The notes: a model not told the origin generated them from the sequence alone. A DNA stretch of 64,000 nt from Bog-532 sp963742865 (GCA_963742865.1 CAVUNW010000088.1:124001-188000); one strand, 5' to 3'; positions 6,988 to 16,997 are shown, counted from the first letter of the stretch. Program-made: numbers and translations.

Positions 6988-8802
6988 TCATGAGTGGTTT
7001 GACTCCTGGAGCCGGGCTACTTCCTCGTCGGCCACGGACTTGTCGAGCTTGGTGAACAGCGGGGCCGGGACCCCGAGCGGCGTGCCCGGGCGGATCGGAC
7101 GGGACTCCCAGCGCGCGGCACCGTCGTACTGGCCGGTGATCACCGGGTAGGACGGGGCGCCTTCCTCATCCACTTCCCTGATTTCAGGCGTGCCCGACCA
7201 GTCACCGGAGCCGCCCAGCATCTCGAAGACCCGCTCCGACGAGCGCGGCAGGAACGGTGTCAGCAGCGTCTTGGCGTCGTCCACCGCCTGCAGCGCGACG
7301 TGCAGGATCGTCTGCATCCGGCCGGGATCCGATTCGCGGAGCTTCCAGGGCGCCTGCTCGGACATGTACTTGTTCGCCTCGGCCACTGTGCGCATCGCGT
7401 CGCCGATGGCCAGCTTGAACCGGGAGCGGGCCAGGTGCCCGCCGACCGCGGCGAACGACTGCCGGGAATGCTCCAGTAGCTCCAGGTCCGGGGCGGTGAG
7501 CTCGCCGGCCGCCGGGATCGAGCCGATGTTGCGGGCCGCGAACGATACCGAGCGGTTGACCAGGTTGCCCCAGGTCGCCACCAGCTCGTCGTTGTTACGG
7601 CGGACGAACTCGCTCCAGGTGAAGTCCGTGTCCTGGTTCTCCGGGCCGGCCACCGCCACGTAGTACCGCAGCGCGTCGACGTCGTAGCGCTCGAGGAAGT
7701 CGCGGACGTAGATGACGACGTTGCGGGAGGAGGAGAACTTCCGGCCCTCCATGGTCAGGTACTCGCTGGAGACGATCTCGGATGGCAGGTTCAGCTTCCC
7801 CAGGACGCCGGGCGAACCGCCCTTGGCCCCCTGGCCGTTGTAGCCGAGCAGCATCGCCGGCCAGATCTCGGAGTGGAAGACGATGTTGTCCTTGCCCATG
7901 AAGTAGTACGAATCGGCGTCCGGGGACTGCCACCAGGCCCGCCAGGCGTCGGGGTCGCCCGAGCGCTTGGCCCATTCGATCGACGCGGACAGGTAGCCCA
8001 CCACTGCGTCGAACCAGACGTAGATCCGCTTGTCGGGCCGGTCACGCCAGCCGTCCAGCGGAACCGGGACTCCCCAGTCGAGATCCCTCGTGTACGCCCG
8101 GGGCTTCAGGTCGTCGAGCAGGTTGAGCGAGAACTTGAGCACATTCGGCCGCCACTGGCCGCTCTTGCTCTGCAGCCAGGTCCCCAGCGCGTCGGCGAAG
8201 GCGGGCAGATCGAAGAAGAAGTGCTCTTCCTCGACGAACTCCGGCTTCTCGCCGTTGATCCGGGACCGGGGGCTGATCAGGTCGACCGGGTCCAGCTGGT
8301 TGCCGCAGTTGTCGCACTGGTCGCCGCGGGCGCTGTCGTACCCGCAGATCGGGCAGGTGCCCTCGATGTACCGGTCCGGCAGGGTCCGCCCGGTCGACGG
8401 CGAGATCGCACCGAGGGTCGTCTTCGGGAAGATGTAGCCGTTCTTGTACAGGCCGAGGAAGATCTCCTGGGTGACGGCGTAGTGGTTGCGCGTCGTCGTC
8501 CGGGTGAACAGGTCGTACGACATGCCGAGCGCGGTCAGGTCCTCGGCGATGACGCGGTTGTACCGGTCCGCGAGCTCACGGGCCGACACGCCTTCGGCGT
8601 CCGCCTGCACCTGGATCGGGGTGCCGTGCTCGTCGGTGCCGCTCACCATCAGCACCCGGTTCCCGGCCATCCGCTGGTACCGGCTGAACATGTCGCAGGG
8701 TAGCGCGAAGCCCGAGACGTGGCCGATATGACGGGGACCGTTAGCGTACGGCCAGGCCGGGGCGGCCAGGATGTGCCGGCCGGGCCGAGTTGGCGAGGAC
8801 AT
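6988..8802 (-). CDS. metG: Methionyl-tRNA synthetase
   Basis: A 604-residue class I aminoacyl-tRNA synthetase. WPYANGPRHIGH is the HIGH signature region, KFSSSR takes the KMSKS position as in many actinobacterial MetRS, and CPICGYDSARGDQCDNCG is the zinc knuckle of the connective domain. The anticodon-binding helical domain occupies the last 200 residues; there is no C-terminal EMAP-like domain. It charges initiator and elongator tRNA-Met. Upstream of tatD on the same strand, separated only by repeat copy 2. Confidence 0.95.
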   Translation of the reverse strand: MSSPTRPGRHILAAPAWPYANGPRHIGHVSGFALPCDMFSRYQRMAGNRVLMVSGTDEHGTPIQVQADAEGVSARELADRYNRVIAEDLTALGMSYDLFTRTTTRNHYAVTQEIFLGLYKNGYIFPKTTLGAISPSTGRTLPDRYIEGTCPICGYDSARGDQCDNCGNQLDPVDLISPRSRINGEKPEFVEEEHFFFDLPAFADALGTWLQSKSGQWRPNVLKFSLNLLDDLKPRAYTRDLDWGVPVPLDGWRDRPDKRIYVWFDAVVGYLSASIEWAKRSGDPDAWRAWWQSPDADSYYFMGKDNIVFHSEIWPAMLLGYNGQGAKGGSPGVLGKLNLPSEIVSSEYLTMEGRKFSSSRNVVIYVRDFLERYDVDALRYYVAVAGPENQDTDFTWSEFVRRNNDELVATWGNLVNRSVSFAARNIGSIPAAGELTAPDLELLEHSRQSFAAVGGHLARSRFKLAIGDAMRTVAEANKYMSEQAPWKLRESDPGRMQTILHVALQAVDDAKTLLTPFLPRSSERVFEMLGGSGDWSGTPEIREVDEEGAPSYPVITGQYDGAARWESRPIRPGTPLGVPAPLFTKLDKSVADEEVARLQESNHS

Positions 8803-8842
8803 GCCCCAAGCCTAGGGCCACCCGCTGGCTGCTAAGCGCGCA

Positions 8843-10264
8843 TTACGCCCGGTCGGAGCCGGCCGCGTGCACGTCGCTGCCGGCGCCTGCGGGCACGCTG
8901 CCCGCGCCGGCCGCGTCCGCTCCAGCCGGGGCGCCCGCATCCTGGCCGCCGCCGTTGGCGGAGCCGCCGCCGCGCGCGGACGCATGCGCCGGGATCGCGG
9001 CGGGGGCGCCAGTGTCGACACCCACCGTGCCGACCGCACCGTCCGTCCGGGTCCGGGTGACCTTGCCCGGTGCAGCCTCACGGCCTTCCTCGTCGGTCTC
9101 CAGCGCGCCCATGGCCGGGTGCCGGGTCCGCCGGATGCCCAGGATGGACAGGAAGAACGTGCCGAGGATGATCTGGCAGCTGACGATCAGGGCGGTGACC
9201 GACGGCACCACGATGCGCAGAGCATGGTTGTAGTCGAGCGAGCCGAAGCTGGCGCTGCCCCAGTAGGACAGCGACACCGCCAGGCCGACGATCCCGGCGA
9301 TGCCGAGGACCGCCCCGGCGAGCAGGCCGCGTTCCAGGCTCAGCGTCTTCAGGATGTGCCGGACCCGCTTGTCCTCGGGCAGGAATCCCTCGGCACTGGC
9401 GTACACCTGTGTGAACAGCGCGAACAGCACCGACTGGAAACCGATGACGATCATGGCCGAGGCGGCCACGAGCGTGTCGACGTCGAACGTGACCGAGCCG
9501 ATGCTGAACGGCCGCGGGATGACGACGGCGCCGATCAGGATGCCGAGCATGAAGACGACCAGGCCCGGCATGAAGAAGAGCCAGCGCGGGCTGAACAGGA
9601 GCAGGAAGCGCAGGTGGCGCCAGCCGTCCCGCCAGGTGTGCAGGTGCGGCGGGCGGCTCCGGCCGTCCTTGGCCAGCGTCGTCGGGACCTCGGTGATGCG
9701 CTGCTTGGCCAGGGTCGCCTTGACGACGAGCTCGCTGGCGAACTCCATGCCTGTCGCCTGCAGCCCGAGCTTCATCACGCTGTCCCGGCGGAAGCCGCGC
9801 AGGCCGCAGTGGAAGTCGCCGATCTTGCTGCCGAAGAACAGCCGGCCGATGAAGCTGAGCACCGGGTTGCCGAGGTACCGGTGCAGCGGCGGCATGGCAC
9901 CCGGCTCGATGCCGCCCTCGAAACGGTTCCCCATCACCAGGTCGGCGCCGTCGCGGAGCTTCTCGATGAACGGCATCAGGTTGGTGAAGTCGTAGCTGTC
10001 ATCCGCGTCGCCCATGATGATGAAGCGGCCGCGGGCGGCCACGATCCCGCCCATCAGGGCGTTGCCGTAGCCCTTCTCGGAGACGGGCACGACCCGTGCC
10101 CCGGCGTCGGTCGCCAGCTGCTGGCTCCCGTCGGTGCTGCCGTTGTCCGCGACGACCACCTCGCCGCTGATGTCGTACTCATTCAGGAATCCCACGGCCT
10201 TGCGGACGCACGTCGCGACCGTCTCGGCCTCATTGAGACACGGCATGACGACGGTCAGCTCCAC
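8843..10264 (-). CDS. GT2 glycosyltransferase, dolichol-phosphate-mannose-synthase-like, with membrane domain
   Basis: A 473-residue protein starting at the GTG at 10264 after AAGGGAGA; the frame is open further upstream, but homology starts at VELTVVMPCLNEAET. The GT-A domain shows VVADNGSTDGSQ and the metal-binding IIMGDADDSYDF. Several hydrophobic segments follow residue 230, then a Gly/Ala-rich tail of about 70 residues. It probably transfers a sugar from a nucleotide donor to polyprenyl phosphate, feeding the membrane glycosyltransferases nearby at 10484 and 13030. Substrate inferred, not seen. Confidence 0.82.
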   Translation of the reverse strand: MELTVVMPCLNEAETVATCVRKAVGFLNEYDISGEVVVADNGSTDGSQQLATDAGARVVPVSEKGYGNALMGGIVAARGRFIIMGDADDSYDFTNLMPFIEKLRDGADLVMGNRFEGGIEPGAMPPLHRYLGNPVLSFIGRLFFGSKIGDFHCGLRGFRRDSVMKLGLQATGMEFASELVVKATLAKQRITEVPTTLAKDGRSRPPHLHTWRDGWRHLRFLLLFSPRWLFFMPGLVVFMLGILIGAVVIPRPFSIGSVTFDVDTLVAASAMIVIGFQSVLFALFTQVYASAEGFLPEDKRVRHILKTLSLERGLLAGAVLGIAGIVGLAVSLSYWGSASFGSLDYNHALRIVVPSVTALIVSCQIILGTFFLSILGIRRTRHPAMGALETDEEGREAAPGKVTRTRTDGAVGTVGVDTGAPAAIPAHASARGGGSANGGGQDAGAPAGADAAGAGSVPAGAGSDVHAAGSDRA

Positions 10265-10483
10265 GTCATCTCCCTTACTGCTCACGGTTTCACCATCCGC
10301 TGAAGTTTTGCGCCAGGTAGCGTGGGAACGGCGCGCCAGGCCCCGGGGCAGTCCGCGATCATCCCGACCGCTGCTGCACCGTAATACCGTAGGCGAAAGA
10401 ATGCATGCGAGGCGGCCAGTACTCGCGAAGCAGTCACAAGCGTTGTGCAACACGGTCACTGAACAGTACAAGGAGGGCCCGGG

Positions 10484-12115
10484 TTGACCGCACCGGCCTC
10501 AGGCTCCCGGCGCATCATGCTGCCGCGCCTGCCCGGCTCGAAACGCCGGAACCGTTCCACGGCCGCGGAGGGCTCACGCGGCCGGCTGGCAGCCGCGCTC
10601 TCCCCTGCGGCGATCCGCGCCCTGGTCACGGGGAACCGGCTGTTTGTGCTGGTCCTGATCCCGGCGATCGCGCTGCGCGCCGACGCCGAGCTGGGCTATC
10701 GGTGGCAGTCCTGGTTCAACGACTCGTTTCAGTACATGGGGGACGTGATCGGCCTCCACCCGGACGTGACCCGGCCGGGGGGGTATGCGGTCTTCCTCAA
10801 GCTCCTGGAGCCGCTGCACAGCTACGCGGCTGTAACGATCTTGCAACACCTGATGGGCGTGGCCGTCGGTGTCATGGTGTACGCGCTCGCCCGGCACCGG
10901 TTCGGCGTGGCGCCCTGGATCGCCGCGCTCGCCGCGGTCCCGGTGCTCTACGACGGTTTCCAGATCGAGCTTGAGCACCTGATCCTCAGCGACGCCCTGT
11001 TCGAGTTCATGCTCTTCCTGGCGGTGACGCTGCTGCTGTGGGACAGCAAGCCCTCCTGGCGGCGCTGCACGCTCATCGGCCTGATCCTCGGCCTGGCGTC
11101 CACGGTCCGCTCGCAGGGGCTGCCGTTCCTGGCCCTGTTCGCGGTGTACATCATCATCAAGCGGATCGGCTGGCGGGCCCTGGCCGGGCTGGCCGTAGCC
11201 TCCCTGGCCCCGGTCCTGCTCTACTGCACGTGGTTCTACGCGTTGTACGGGCAGTTCGCGATGACCGACAGCACCGGCATCTTCCTTTACTCGCGCACGA
11301 TGGCATTCGCCCAGTGCTCCAAGATGCATGTGCCCACCGACGAGCTGTCGCTGTGCACGACGACGCCGCCGAACAAGCGGCCGATGTCGCAGTCCTATAT
11401 CTGGTCGAGCATCACCCCGCTGGACCGCTTCCCGCCGTCGAAGTTCTCGCCGCTGCCGAACCGGCTGGCGGAGGACTTCGCCAAGCGGGCGATCATCGCG
11501 CAGCCGCTGGACTACGCCAAGATCGTCGGATACGACACCATCCGCGTGTTCGAGTGGCGGCGCTACGTCTTCCCGAACGCGCAGACCTACAACGAGTACC
11601 TGTTCGGCTATCACTCCCAGCCCATCCCGGCCTGGGCCCGGGGGCATGTCGGGTCCTACAACTCCGACGTGGCCTATTACATCCGCGGCAACCCGCTGAC
11701 CAATGTGGTGGAGCCGTTCGCCGGAGTGATCCGGATATGGCAGCGGTATGTCTGGCTGCCCGGCAGCGTCTACGGCGCCATCCTGGCCATCGGCCTGGGT
11801 GGTCTCGTGCTGGCCTGGCGGCGGCTGGGCGGCGAGGCGGCGCTGCCCTGGGTGATTTCCGTCGCGCTGATCGTCGAGCCGGCCGCGACCGCCGAGTTCG
11901 ACTACCGGTACGTGCTGCCGGCGGTACCGTTCGCGTGCCTCGCGGCGGCGATGGCCTTTGGCCGGGACACGGCCGCCCGCAACTGGCTGGACGCACGCCG
12001 CGCCCGGCGGCGGGGCGAGGTGGCACCGGCCGGCGCCGCTCCTGATCCCGGGGGCCAGGAGCCGGGCGATTCTCCCGGTCAGGAGCTGGCGCGCGGCGAG
12101 ACCACGGCGTCGTAG
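10484..12115 (+). CDS. Multi-pass membrane glycosyltransferase-like protein
   Basis: Begins at a TTG at 10484 with a strong AGGAGG eight bases upstream; an ATG at 10517 is the alternative. About ten hydrophobic helices, a large central loop (about residues 255-400, FFLYSRTMAFAQCSK onward) and a charged C-terminal tail. The LEHLILSDALFEFMLFL segment and the topology recall polyprenyl-phosphate-sugar-dependent GT-C transferases. Divergent from the GT2 gene and close to the protein mannosyltransferase. Exact acceptor unknown. The 3' end overlaps the convergent rsmI by 37 bases. Confidence 0.7.
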   Translation: MTAPASGSRRIMLPRLPGSKRRNRSTAAEGSRGRLAAALSPAAIRALVTGNRLFVLVLIPAIALRADAELGYRWQSWFNDSFQYMGDVIGLHPDVTRPGGYAVFLKLLEPLHSYAAVTILQHLMGVAVGVMVYALARHRFGVAPWIAALAAVPVLYDGFQIELEHLILSDALFEFMLFLAVTLLLWDSKPSWRRCTLIGLILGLASTVRSQGLPFLALFAVYIIIKRIGWRALAGLAVASLAPVLLYCTWFYALYGQFAMTDSTGIFLYSRTMAFAQCSKMHVPTDELSLCTTTPPNKRPMSQSYIWSSITPLDRFPPSKFSPLPNRLAEDFAKRAIIAQPLDYAKIVGYDTIRVFEWRRYVFPNAQTYNEYLFGYHSQPIPAWARGHVGSYNSDVAYYIRGNPLTNVVEPFAGVIRIWQRYVWLPGSVYGAILAIGLGGLVLAWRRLGGEAALPWVISVALIVEPAATAEFDYRYVLPAVPFACLAAAMAFGRDTAARNWLDARRARRRGEVAPAGAAPDPGGQEPGDSPGQELARGETTAS

Positions 12116-12918
12116 ACCAGATTGCGGGGGACGCCGGTCTCGGCGGCGACGGCGGCGATCGCGTCCTTACGGGAAAGGCCGCCGGCGACCCGCCGGGTCA
12201 CCTCGGCGACCGCCGCGCTGACATCCCCGGCGCCCGTTCCCCGGGCTGCCGGTGCGCCCTCGACGACGAGGGTGATCTCACCAAGCAGGCCGCCGGCCGC
12301 CCAGGCGGCCAGCTCGGCCAGGGTGCCGCGCCGGACTTCCTCGTGCGTCTTGGTCAGCTCGCGGCACACCGCGGCGCGCCGGTCCGCGCCGAAGGCCGCC
12401 GACAGCTCCGCCAGCGTCGTCCCGGCGCGGCGCGGTGACTCGAAGAACACCATGGTCCGGCGCTCACCGGCCAGCTCGGCGAAGCGCCGCGAGCGGTCGC
12501 CGCGCCCGCGGGGCGGAAAGCCCTCGAAGCAGAACCGGTCCGAGGGCAGCCCTGAGACGGCGAGCGCCGCCGTCACCGCCGACGGCCCCGGCAGCACGGT
12601 CACCCGGATTCCCGCCTCGGCGGCGGCGGCGGTCAGCCGGTACCCGGGATCGCTGACGCCCGGCGTGCCGGCGTCGGTCACCAGCAGGACGTCGCGCCCG
12701 GCGCGCAGTTCACCGAGCAGAAGGTCCTGGCGTCCCGCCTCGACCCCCTCGTAGTAGGAGACGACGCGGCCGGTCAGCTCAATGCCCAGGCGGGCCGCCA
12801 GCCGCCGCAGCCGCCGGGTGTCCTCCGCCGCGATGACCGGAGCGGCCGCCAGCTCCGCGGCCAGGCGGCCGGACGCGTCGTCCGGCCGGCCGATGGGCGC
12901 CGCCGCCAGGATCAGCAT
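12079..12918 (-). CDS. rsmI: 16S rRNA (cytidine1402-2'-O)-methyltransferase
   Basis: Tetrapyrrole-methylase-fold rRNA methyltransferase. Signature blocks: ILAAAPIGRPDDASGRL, AAEDTRRLRRL, LLVTDAGTPGVSDPGYRL, VLPGPSAVTAALAVSGL and FFESPRR. It methylates the ribose of C1402 in the decoding centre. Start placed at the ATG at 12918 because family similarity begins there; the frame is open to 13011. Divergent from the mannosyltransferase gene, a conserved actinobacterial arrangement. Confidence 0.9.
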   Translation of the reverse strand: MLILAAAPIGRPDDASGRLAAELAAAPVIAAEDTRRLRRLAARLGIELTGRVVSYYEGVEAGRQDLLLGELRAGRDVLLVTDAGTPGVSDPGYRLTAAAAEAGIRVTVLPGPSAVTAALAVSGLPSDRFCFEGFPPRGRGDRSRRFAELAGERRTMVFFESPRRAGTTLAELSAAFGADRRAAVCRELTKTHEEVRRGTLAELAAWAAGGLLGEITLVVEGAPAARGTGAGDVSAAVAEVTRRVAGGLSRKDAIAAVAAETGVPRNLVYDAVVSPRASS

Positions 12919-13029
12919 GCCGCCGGCCGGGGTCTCAGCCTCGCCGGTGCGACCATGGGAACTTCCCTCTCCGCCGAGCATCCGCTTCCTTCTCTGCCGC
13001 CGCATTTTCATCCCGTACGATATGCAGCG

Positions 13030-14596
13030 ATGGCGGCAACCAAGGCCGGCGCACCGGCGACCGAGACGGCAGACGCGACACCGGCGCTACGCGACCGGCT
13101 GATCTCCGCACTGCCCACAGAACCGGGTCCTGGGCTGGATCGGGCCGCTCCTGGTCACCGCGTTCGGCGGGTTCCTGCGCTTCAACCGGCTCTCGCTGCC
13201 GAACGCGCTGATCTTCGACGAGACCTATTACGTCAAGGAGGCGTACAGCTTCCTCACGTTCGGCGTCGAGCAGAACTTCGTCAAGAACGCCAACACGCTC
13301 ATCGTGTCGGGGAACACGCGGATCTTCTCGCCCGGCGCCGAATACGTGGTGATGCCGCCGCTCGGAAAATGGCTCATCGCGGCCGGCGAATGGCTCTTCG
13401 GGCTGAACTCCTTCGGGTGGCGGTTTTCCGCCGCCGTGTTCGGGTCGCTCGCGATCCTGCTCATCTGCCGGATTACCCGGCGGATGACCCGGTCGACGCT
13501 GCTGGGCTGCATCGCCGGACTGCTGATGTCGCTCGACGGCCTCGAGTTCGTAATGAGCCGCACCGGGCTGCTCGACATCTTCCTGATGTTCTTCGTGCTG
13601 GCCGCCTTCGGCTGCCTGGTGATCGACCGCGACGTGTCCCGGGCCCGCCTGGCGCGGGCGGTGGAGGCGCGGGGAACGAGCGGGGCGGGTCCCGGGATCG
13701 GCATCCACTGGTGGCGGGTGGCCGCCGGTTTCTTCCTCGGCTGTGCCTGCGCCTGCAAGTGGGACGCGATCTGGTATCTCGTCGCCTTCGCGGCCCTGGC
13801 TCTCGCGTGGGACGTCGGGGCGCGCCGCGCCGCGGGCATCGGTCACTTCTGGCGTGGTGCCCTCCTCCGCGACGGGAAATGGCTGCCGCTCACCTTCGGG
13901 GTGCTGCCGCTGGCCGTGTACATCGCCTCCTGGACCGGCTGGTTCGCGTCCTCGCTCGGCTATGACCGCAACTACGCGGTCGCCCAGGGCTTCCGCACCC
14001 CGGTCCTGTCCGCGCTGTACTCGCTGTACGAGTACCACGTGCAGATGCTCCAGTTCAGCGTGGGCCTGCACACCCATCACCCGTATGAGTCACAGCCGTG
14101 GGACTGGCTCGTGCTGTCCCGGCCGGTGGCTTACTACTACTCCGCGCCCACGTCGGGTGCGGGCTGCAGCGTAGCGCCGCACTGCTCGCAGGAGGTGCTC
14201 GCGATCGGCACCCCCGCCATCTGGTGGGCGGCGATCCCGGCGCTGATCTTCTGCGTGTTCTGGTGGCTGCTGCACCGGGACTGGCGCGCGGGAGCGGTCA
14301 TCCTGATGGTCGCGGCGGGCTGGCTGACCTGGTTCCCGTTCGTCTCCCGGACCAAGTTCTACTACTATGCCACCGAGTTCGAGCCGTTCCTCATCCTGGC
14401 CATCGTGCTGTGCCTGGGGCTCATCATCGGGGCCGCCCGGGCCAGCGTCCCGCGCCGGTCGATCGGCGCGGCCGTCAGCGGCGCCTACCTGCTCGTGGTG
14501 CTGCTGAACTTCGTCTACCTGTACCCGATCCTGGCCGGGAAGGTCATCCCGTACACCGCCTGGCTGTCCCGCATGTGGTACCACGGCTGGATCTGA
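13030..14596 (+). CDS. pmt: Dolichyl-phosphate-mannose-protein mannosyltransferase, broken by one frame change
   Basis: A GT39 integral membrane enzyme that O-mannosylates exported proteins from polyprenyl-phosphate mannose. The ATG at 13030 starts MAATKAGAPATETAD; near 13115 the frame changes (ALPTEPG versus RVLGWIGPLLVTAFGG). Downstream the catalytic acidic loop NALIFDETYYVKEAYSF is intact, as are the later SRTGLLDIFLMFF and KFYYYATEFEPF segments. The enzyme would be about 520 residues. The indel is a single extra base or two missing bases in CCCACAGAACC; a consensus error is the simplest explanation. Normally paired with rsmI, as here. Confidence 0.86.
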
Positions 14597-14648
14597 GGAT
14601 CCCTTCAGCCTGCTCACAGGTATCGCGATGTAACGTAAGGGCAAGCTA

Positions 14649-14675
14649 TTAGACGTTTGTGATTTGCGTTACAGT
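14649..14675 (+). promoter_or_regulatory. Candidate promoter for the sigma factor gene
   Basis: TTAGAC (14649-14654) and TACAGT (14670-14675) are separated by 15 bases in an AT-rich patch upstream of the sigma gene start at 14742. A GTAACG/CGTTAC inverted pair flanks it. The assignment rests on base composition and weak consensus only. Confidence 0.3.
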
Positions 14676-14741
14676 GGCGAGCTATCTGGCCTCCTCGAAC
14701 GTCTACTAGTACATAGCGATGACCGAGCCCGGAGAGAACCC

Positions 14742-15290
14742 ATGAGCGCCAGCGATGAGGCCAAAGAGAGCCGTGCCAGGTTCGAGCGTGACGTGGTGCC
14801 TCAGCTGGGCCAGCTGTACCCCGCCGCCCTGCGGATGACCCGCAATCCGACCGACGCCGAGGACCTGGTGCAGGAGACGACGGTCAAGGCGTACGCGGCC
14901 TTTCATCAGTTTCAGACCGGCACCAACCTCCGGGCCTGGCTGAACCGCATCCTGACGACCACGTTCATCAACGTGTACCGGAAGCGGAAGCGCGAGCCGC
15001 AGCAGGCCCTGGGCGGGGACCTGGCCGACTGGCAGATGTCCGCCGACCGGCTCGCGCCGCCCTCACCGTCCGCGGAGGCCGAGGCGCTGGACCGGATCAC
15101 CGACTCCGACTTGCTGCGGGCGCTGCGCGAGCTGCCCGGGGAGTTCCGCACCGCGGTGTACCTCGCCGACATCGAGGGTTACCCGTACCGCGAGATCGCG
15201 GAGATGATGGGTACCCCCATCGGCACCGTGATGTCCCGGCTGCACCGCGGCCGCCGGCGGCTCCGCGAGCAGGTCACCGGGGAATACTAG
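14742..15290 (+). CDS. SigR/SigH-like ECF sigma factor
   Basis: A 182-residue ECF sigma factor starting at the ATG at 14742 after GGAGAG. Region 2 includes LYPAALRMTRNPTDAEDLVQ and FQTGTNLRAWLNRILTTTF, close to Streptomyces SigR and Mycobacterium SigH; region 4 has LADIEGYPYREIAEMMG and GTVMSRLHRGRRRL. The family drives thiol-oxidative stress genes and is held by a zinc anti-sigma factor (RsrA) normally encoded directly downstream. Here the next 190 bases are a repeat and then an SDR remnant, with no RsrA-like ORF. Function from homology. Confidence 0.9.
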   Translation: MSASDEAKESRARFERDVVPQLGQLYPAALRMTRNPTDAEDLVQETTVKAYAAFHQFQTGTNLRAWLNRILTTTFINVYRKRKREPQQALGGDLADWQMSADRLAPPSPSAEAEALDRITDSDLLRALRELPGEFRTAVYLADIEGYPYREIAEMMGTPIGTVMSRLHRGRRRLREQVTGEY

Positions 15291-15474
15291 CCCGGGGGGG
15301 CGACCCCCCGGAGCCCCCCGCTGCGCTGTGCTAGCCCGGGGGGACGACCCCCCGGACCCCCCGCAGCGCTTCGCGCCCGCTGGTGTAACTCGCCGACACA
15401 CCGGCCGCTCGCCGGGCACGAGGCCCGGACTCGCTAGCCGGTAACGGGCGCCTCGCCGTAGCCCGCGCCGGTGA
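15290..15474 (+). repeat. Intergenic structured repeat, copy 3 (double head hairpin)
   Basis: The head hairpin occurs twice, as CCCGGGGGGGCGACCCCCCGG (15291-15311) and again near 15334-15354, separated by GTGCTAG. The body follows: GGCCGCTCGCCGGGC, GAGGCCCGG, CGCTAGCCGGTAACG and GCCTCGCCGTAGCCCGCGCC. It begins at the sigma factor stop codon. Confidence 0.75.
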
Positions 15475-15484
15475 CTGTCCTGAC

Positions 15485-15622
15485 GGGGAACTATTTGGGC
15501 TGGAAGCGGACAGGTCGGCGAGGACGACCAGCGCCCCCGCCTTGGCCAGCTCACGGGCGGTGGCCTCACCCAGGCCGCTCGCGCCGCCCGACACGATCGC
15601 TGTGGTTCCAATTCAGCTCCAT
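15485..15622 (-). pseudogene. N-terminal remnant of a short-chain dehydrogenase
   Basis: The ATG at 15622 starts MELN, then one extra T breaks the frame. The next frame reads GTTAIVSGGASGLGEATARE (its GGASGLG is the NAD-binding loop), followed by LAKAGALVVLADLSA, typical of HSD10-like 3-hydroxyacyl-CoA dehydrogenases. Similarity stops near 15505, a few bases from repeat copy 3. Only about 40 of 250 residues remain, so this is a dead fragment. Confidence 0.7.
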
Positions 15623-15663
15623 GGCCGGAGGATACGTGAGCGCCAGCAGGGCGTGCTGGGGCG

Positions 15664-16997
15664 TCAGTTCTCCCGCTCGAACGGAAAAGACTCGGCGAAG
15701 GCGGGCCGCAGATCGGACAGCCACGTCGCGGCCGGGTCGAACCGGGCGAAGAACGGCTGCCCCACCAGGTCCGGACGGCGGGCCTGAATCAGATGCAGGA
15801 CGAAGACCTGCTGTCCTGCTATCTCGGCCATGCCGTCCACGCACACCTTTCCGGGCGTGGCCGACATCGACGGGCCCCGCACCGTCCGGCACACCCCGGA
15901 CACGCTGGCGTACGCGTCCCGGAATATCCCGTGCGCGCGGGCCAGCGGCACGGCGAAGTAGTCCTGCGGGCCCGTGTCGCGCTCCACGAACATGTAGTAG
16001 GGGATCATGCCCATGCGCGCCTGCTCGCGCCACATGGCCGACCAGGCCTGCGGTGTGTCGTTGATCGTGCGGATCAGCGGGGCCTGGGTCCGGATCACGG
16101 CGCCGGTATCCCGGATCCGCCGCACCGCCTCGGCGACGAGCGGGGGCTCCAGCTCACGGGGATGGGAAAAGTGCGTCATCAGCGCGAGGCTGCGGCCGGC
16201 CGCGCGCACCTGCTCGAACAGCCCGAGCGTGGCCGTGGCGTCCGGGTCACTGACGAACCGCTGAGGCCAGTACGCCAGCGACTTGGTGCCGATCCGGATC
16301 GACTCCAGCTGCTCCAGCGCCGGGTCGAGAAGGGGCTCCAGGTAGCGGCGCAGCACCGGCTCACCCATGATCATCGGGTCGCCGCCGGTGATCAGGACAT
16401 TGGTCACCTCGGGATGCGCGCGCAGGTAGGCCAGCAGCGCGCCGGTGTCGTCGGTGGCCATTTTGAGGTCTGGCTCGCCGACGAACTGCGCCCAGCGGAA
16501 GCAGTAGGTGCAGTAGGCGTGGCAGGTCTGCCCCTGGCGGGGGAAGAACAGCACGGTCTCCGGGTATTTGTGCTGCAGCCCGCGCAGCGGCTCGTCGCCC
16601 AGCTCGGGAGTATTCAGCGCGAGCTGGCCCGCCGGATGCGGGTTGAGGCGCATGCGGACCTCGTGCGCCAGGACGCGGACCTCCGCGTCCGGCGCATCCG
16701 CCGCCAGAGCTGCGGACAGGCGGGCGACATCGGCCTCGGGCAGCATGTCGGGCTGCGGGAAGACCAGCCGGTAGATGGGGTCGTCCGGGGCCTGGTTCCA
16801 GTCGATGAGCTCATCGGCTACGTACGCGTTGGTCCGGAACGGCAGGACGGTCGCGACCGCGCGGACGGCCAGCCGGGTGCTGGCGGGCAGGCGGCCCGCC
16901 TCGTCAGCACGTCCAGGTGCTTCGCGGTGTAGGCCCGGAACCGGCGCCCCGTGCCGGTTTCCCCTGGGGCCGGAATGACCTGCTGGACTGAAGTCAC
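15664..16997 (-). CDS. KamA-family radical SAM protein (lysine 2,3-aminomutase-like), one frame change
   Basis: Radical SAM enzyme with the cluster motif CHAYCTYC (C-x3-C-x2-C) followed by FRW, and LITGGDPMIM and RIGTKSLAYWPQRF typical of the aminomutase family. Start assigned to the GTG at 16997, preceded by AAGGAG; the N-terminus reads TSVQQVIPAPGETGTGRRFR. Near 16891-16903 the frame changes between LDVLTRRA and GRLPASTRLAVRAVA in a GGCGGCCCGCC run, so the intact enzyme would have about 444 residues. Whether it acts on lysine is unknown. The SDR remnant lies just downstream. Confidence 0.82.

Noticed and set aside
8867..10303. 478-codon plus-strand frame over the GT2 gene
   Set aside because: Mirror image of a well-supported glycosyltransferase; His/Glu/Asp/Arg-rich content typical of an antisense frame in high-GC DNA, no ribosome site.
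15291..15360. Repeat copy 3 as a simple terminator of the sigma gene
   Set aside because: The hairpins could terminate transcription, but the same full-length block also lies in front of tatD and in the rsmA 3' end, so it is a dispersed element first.
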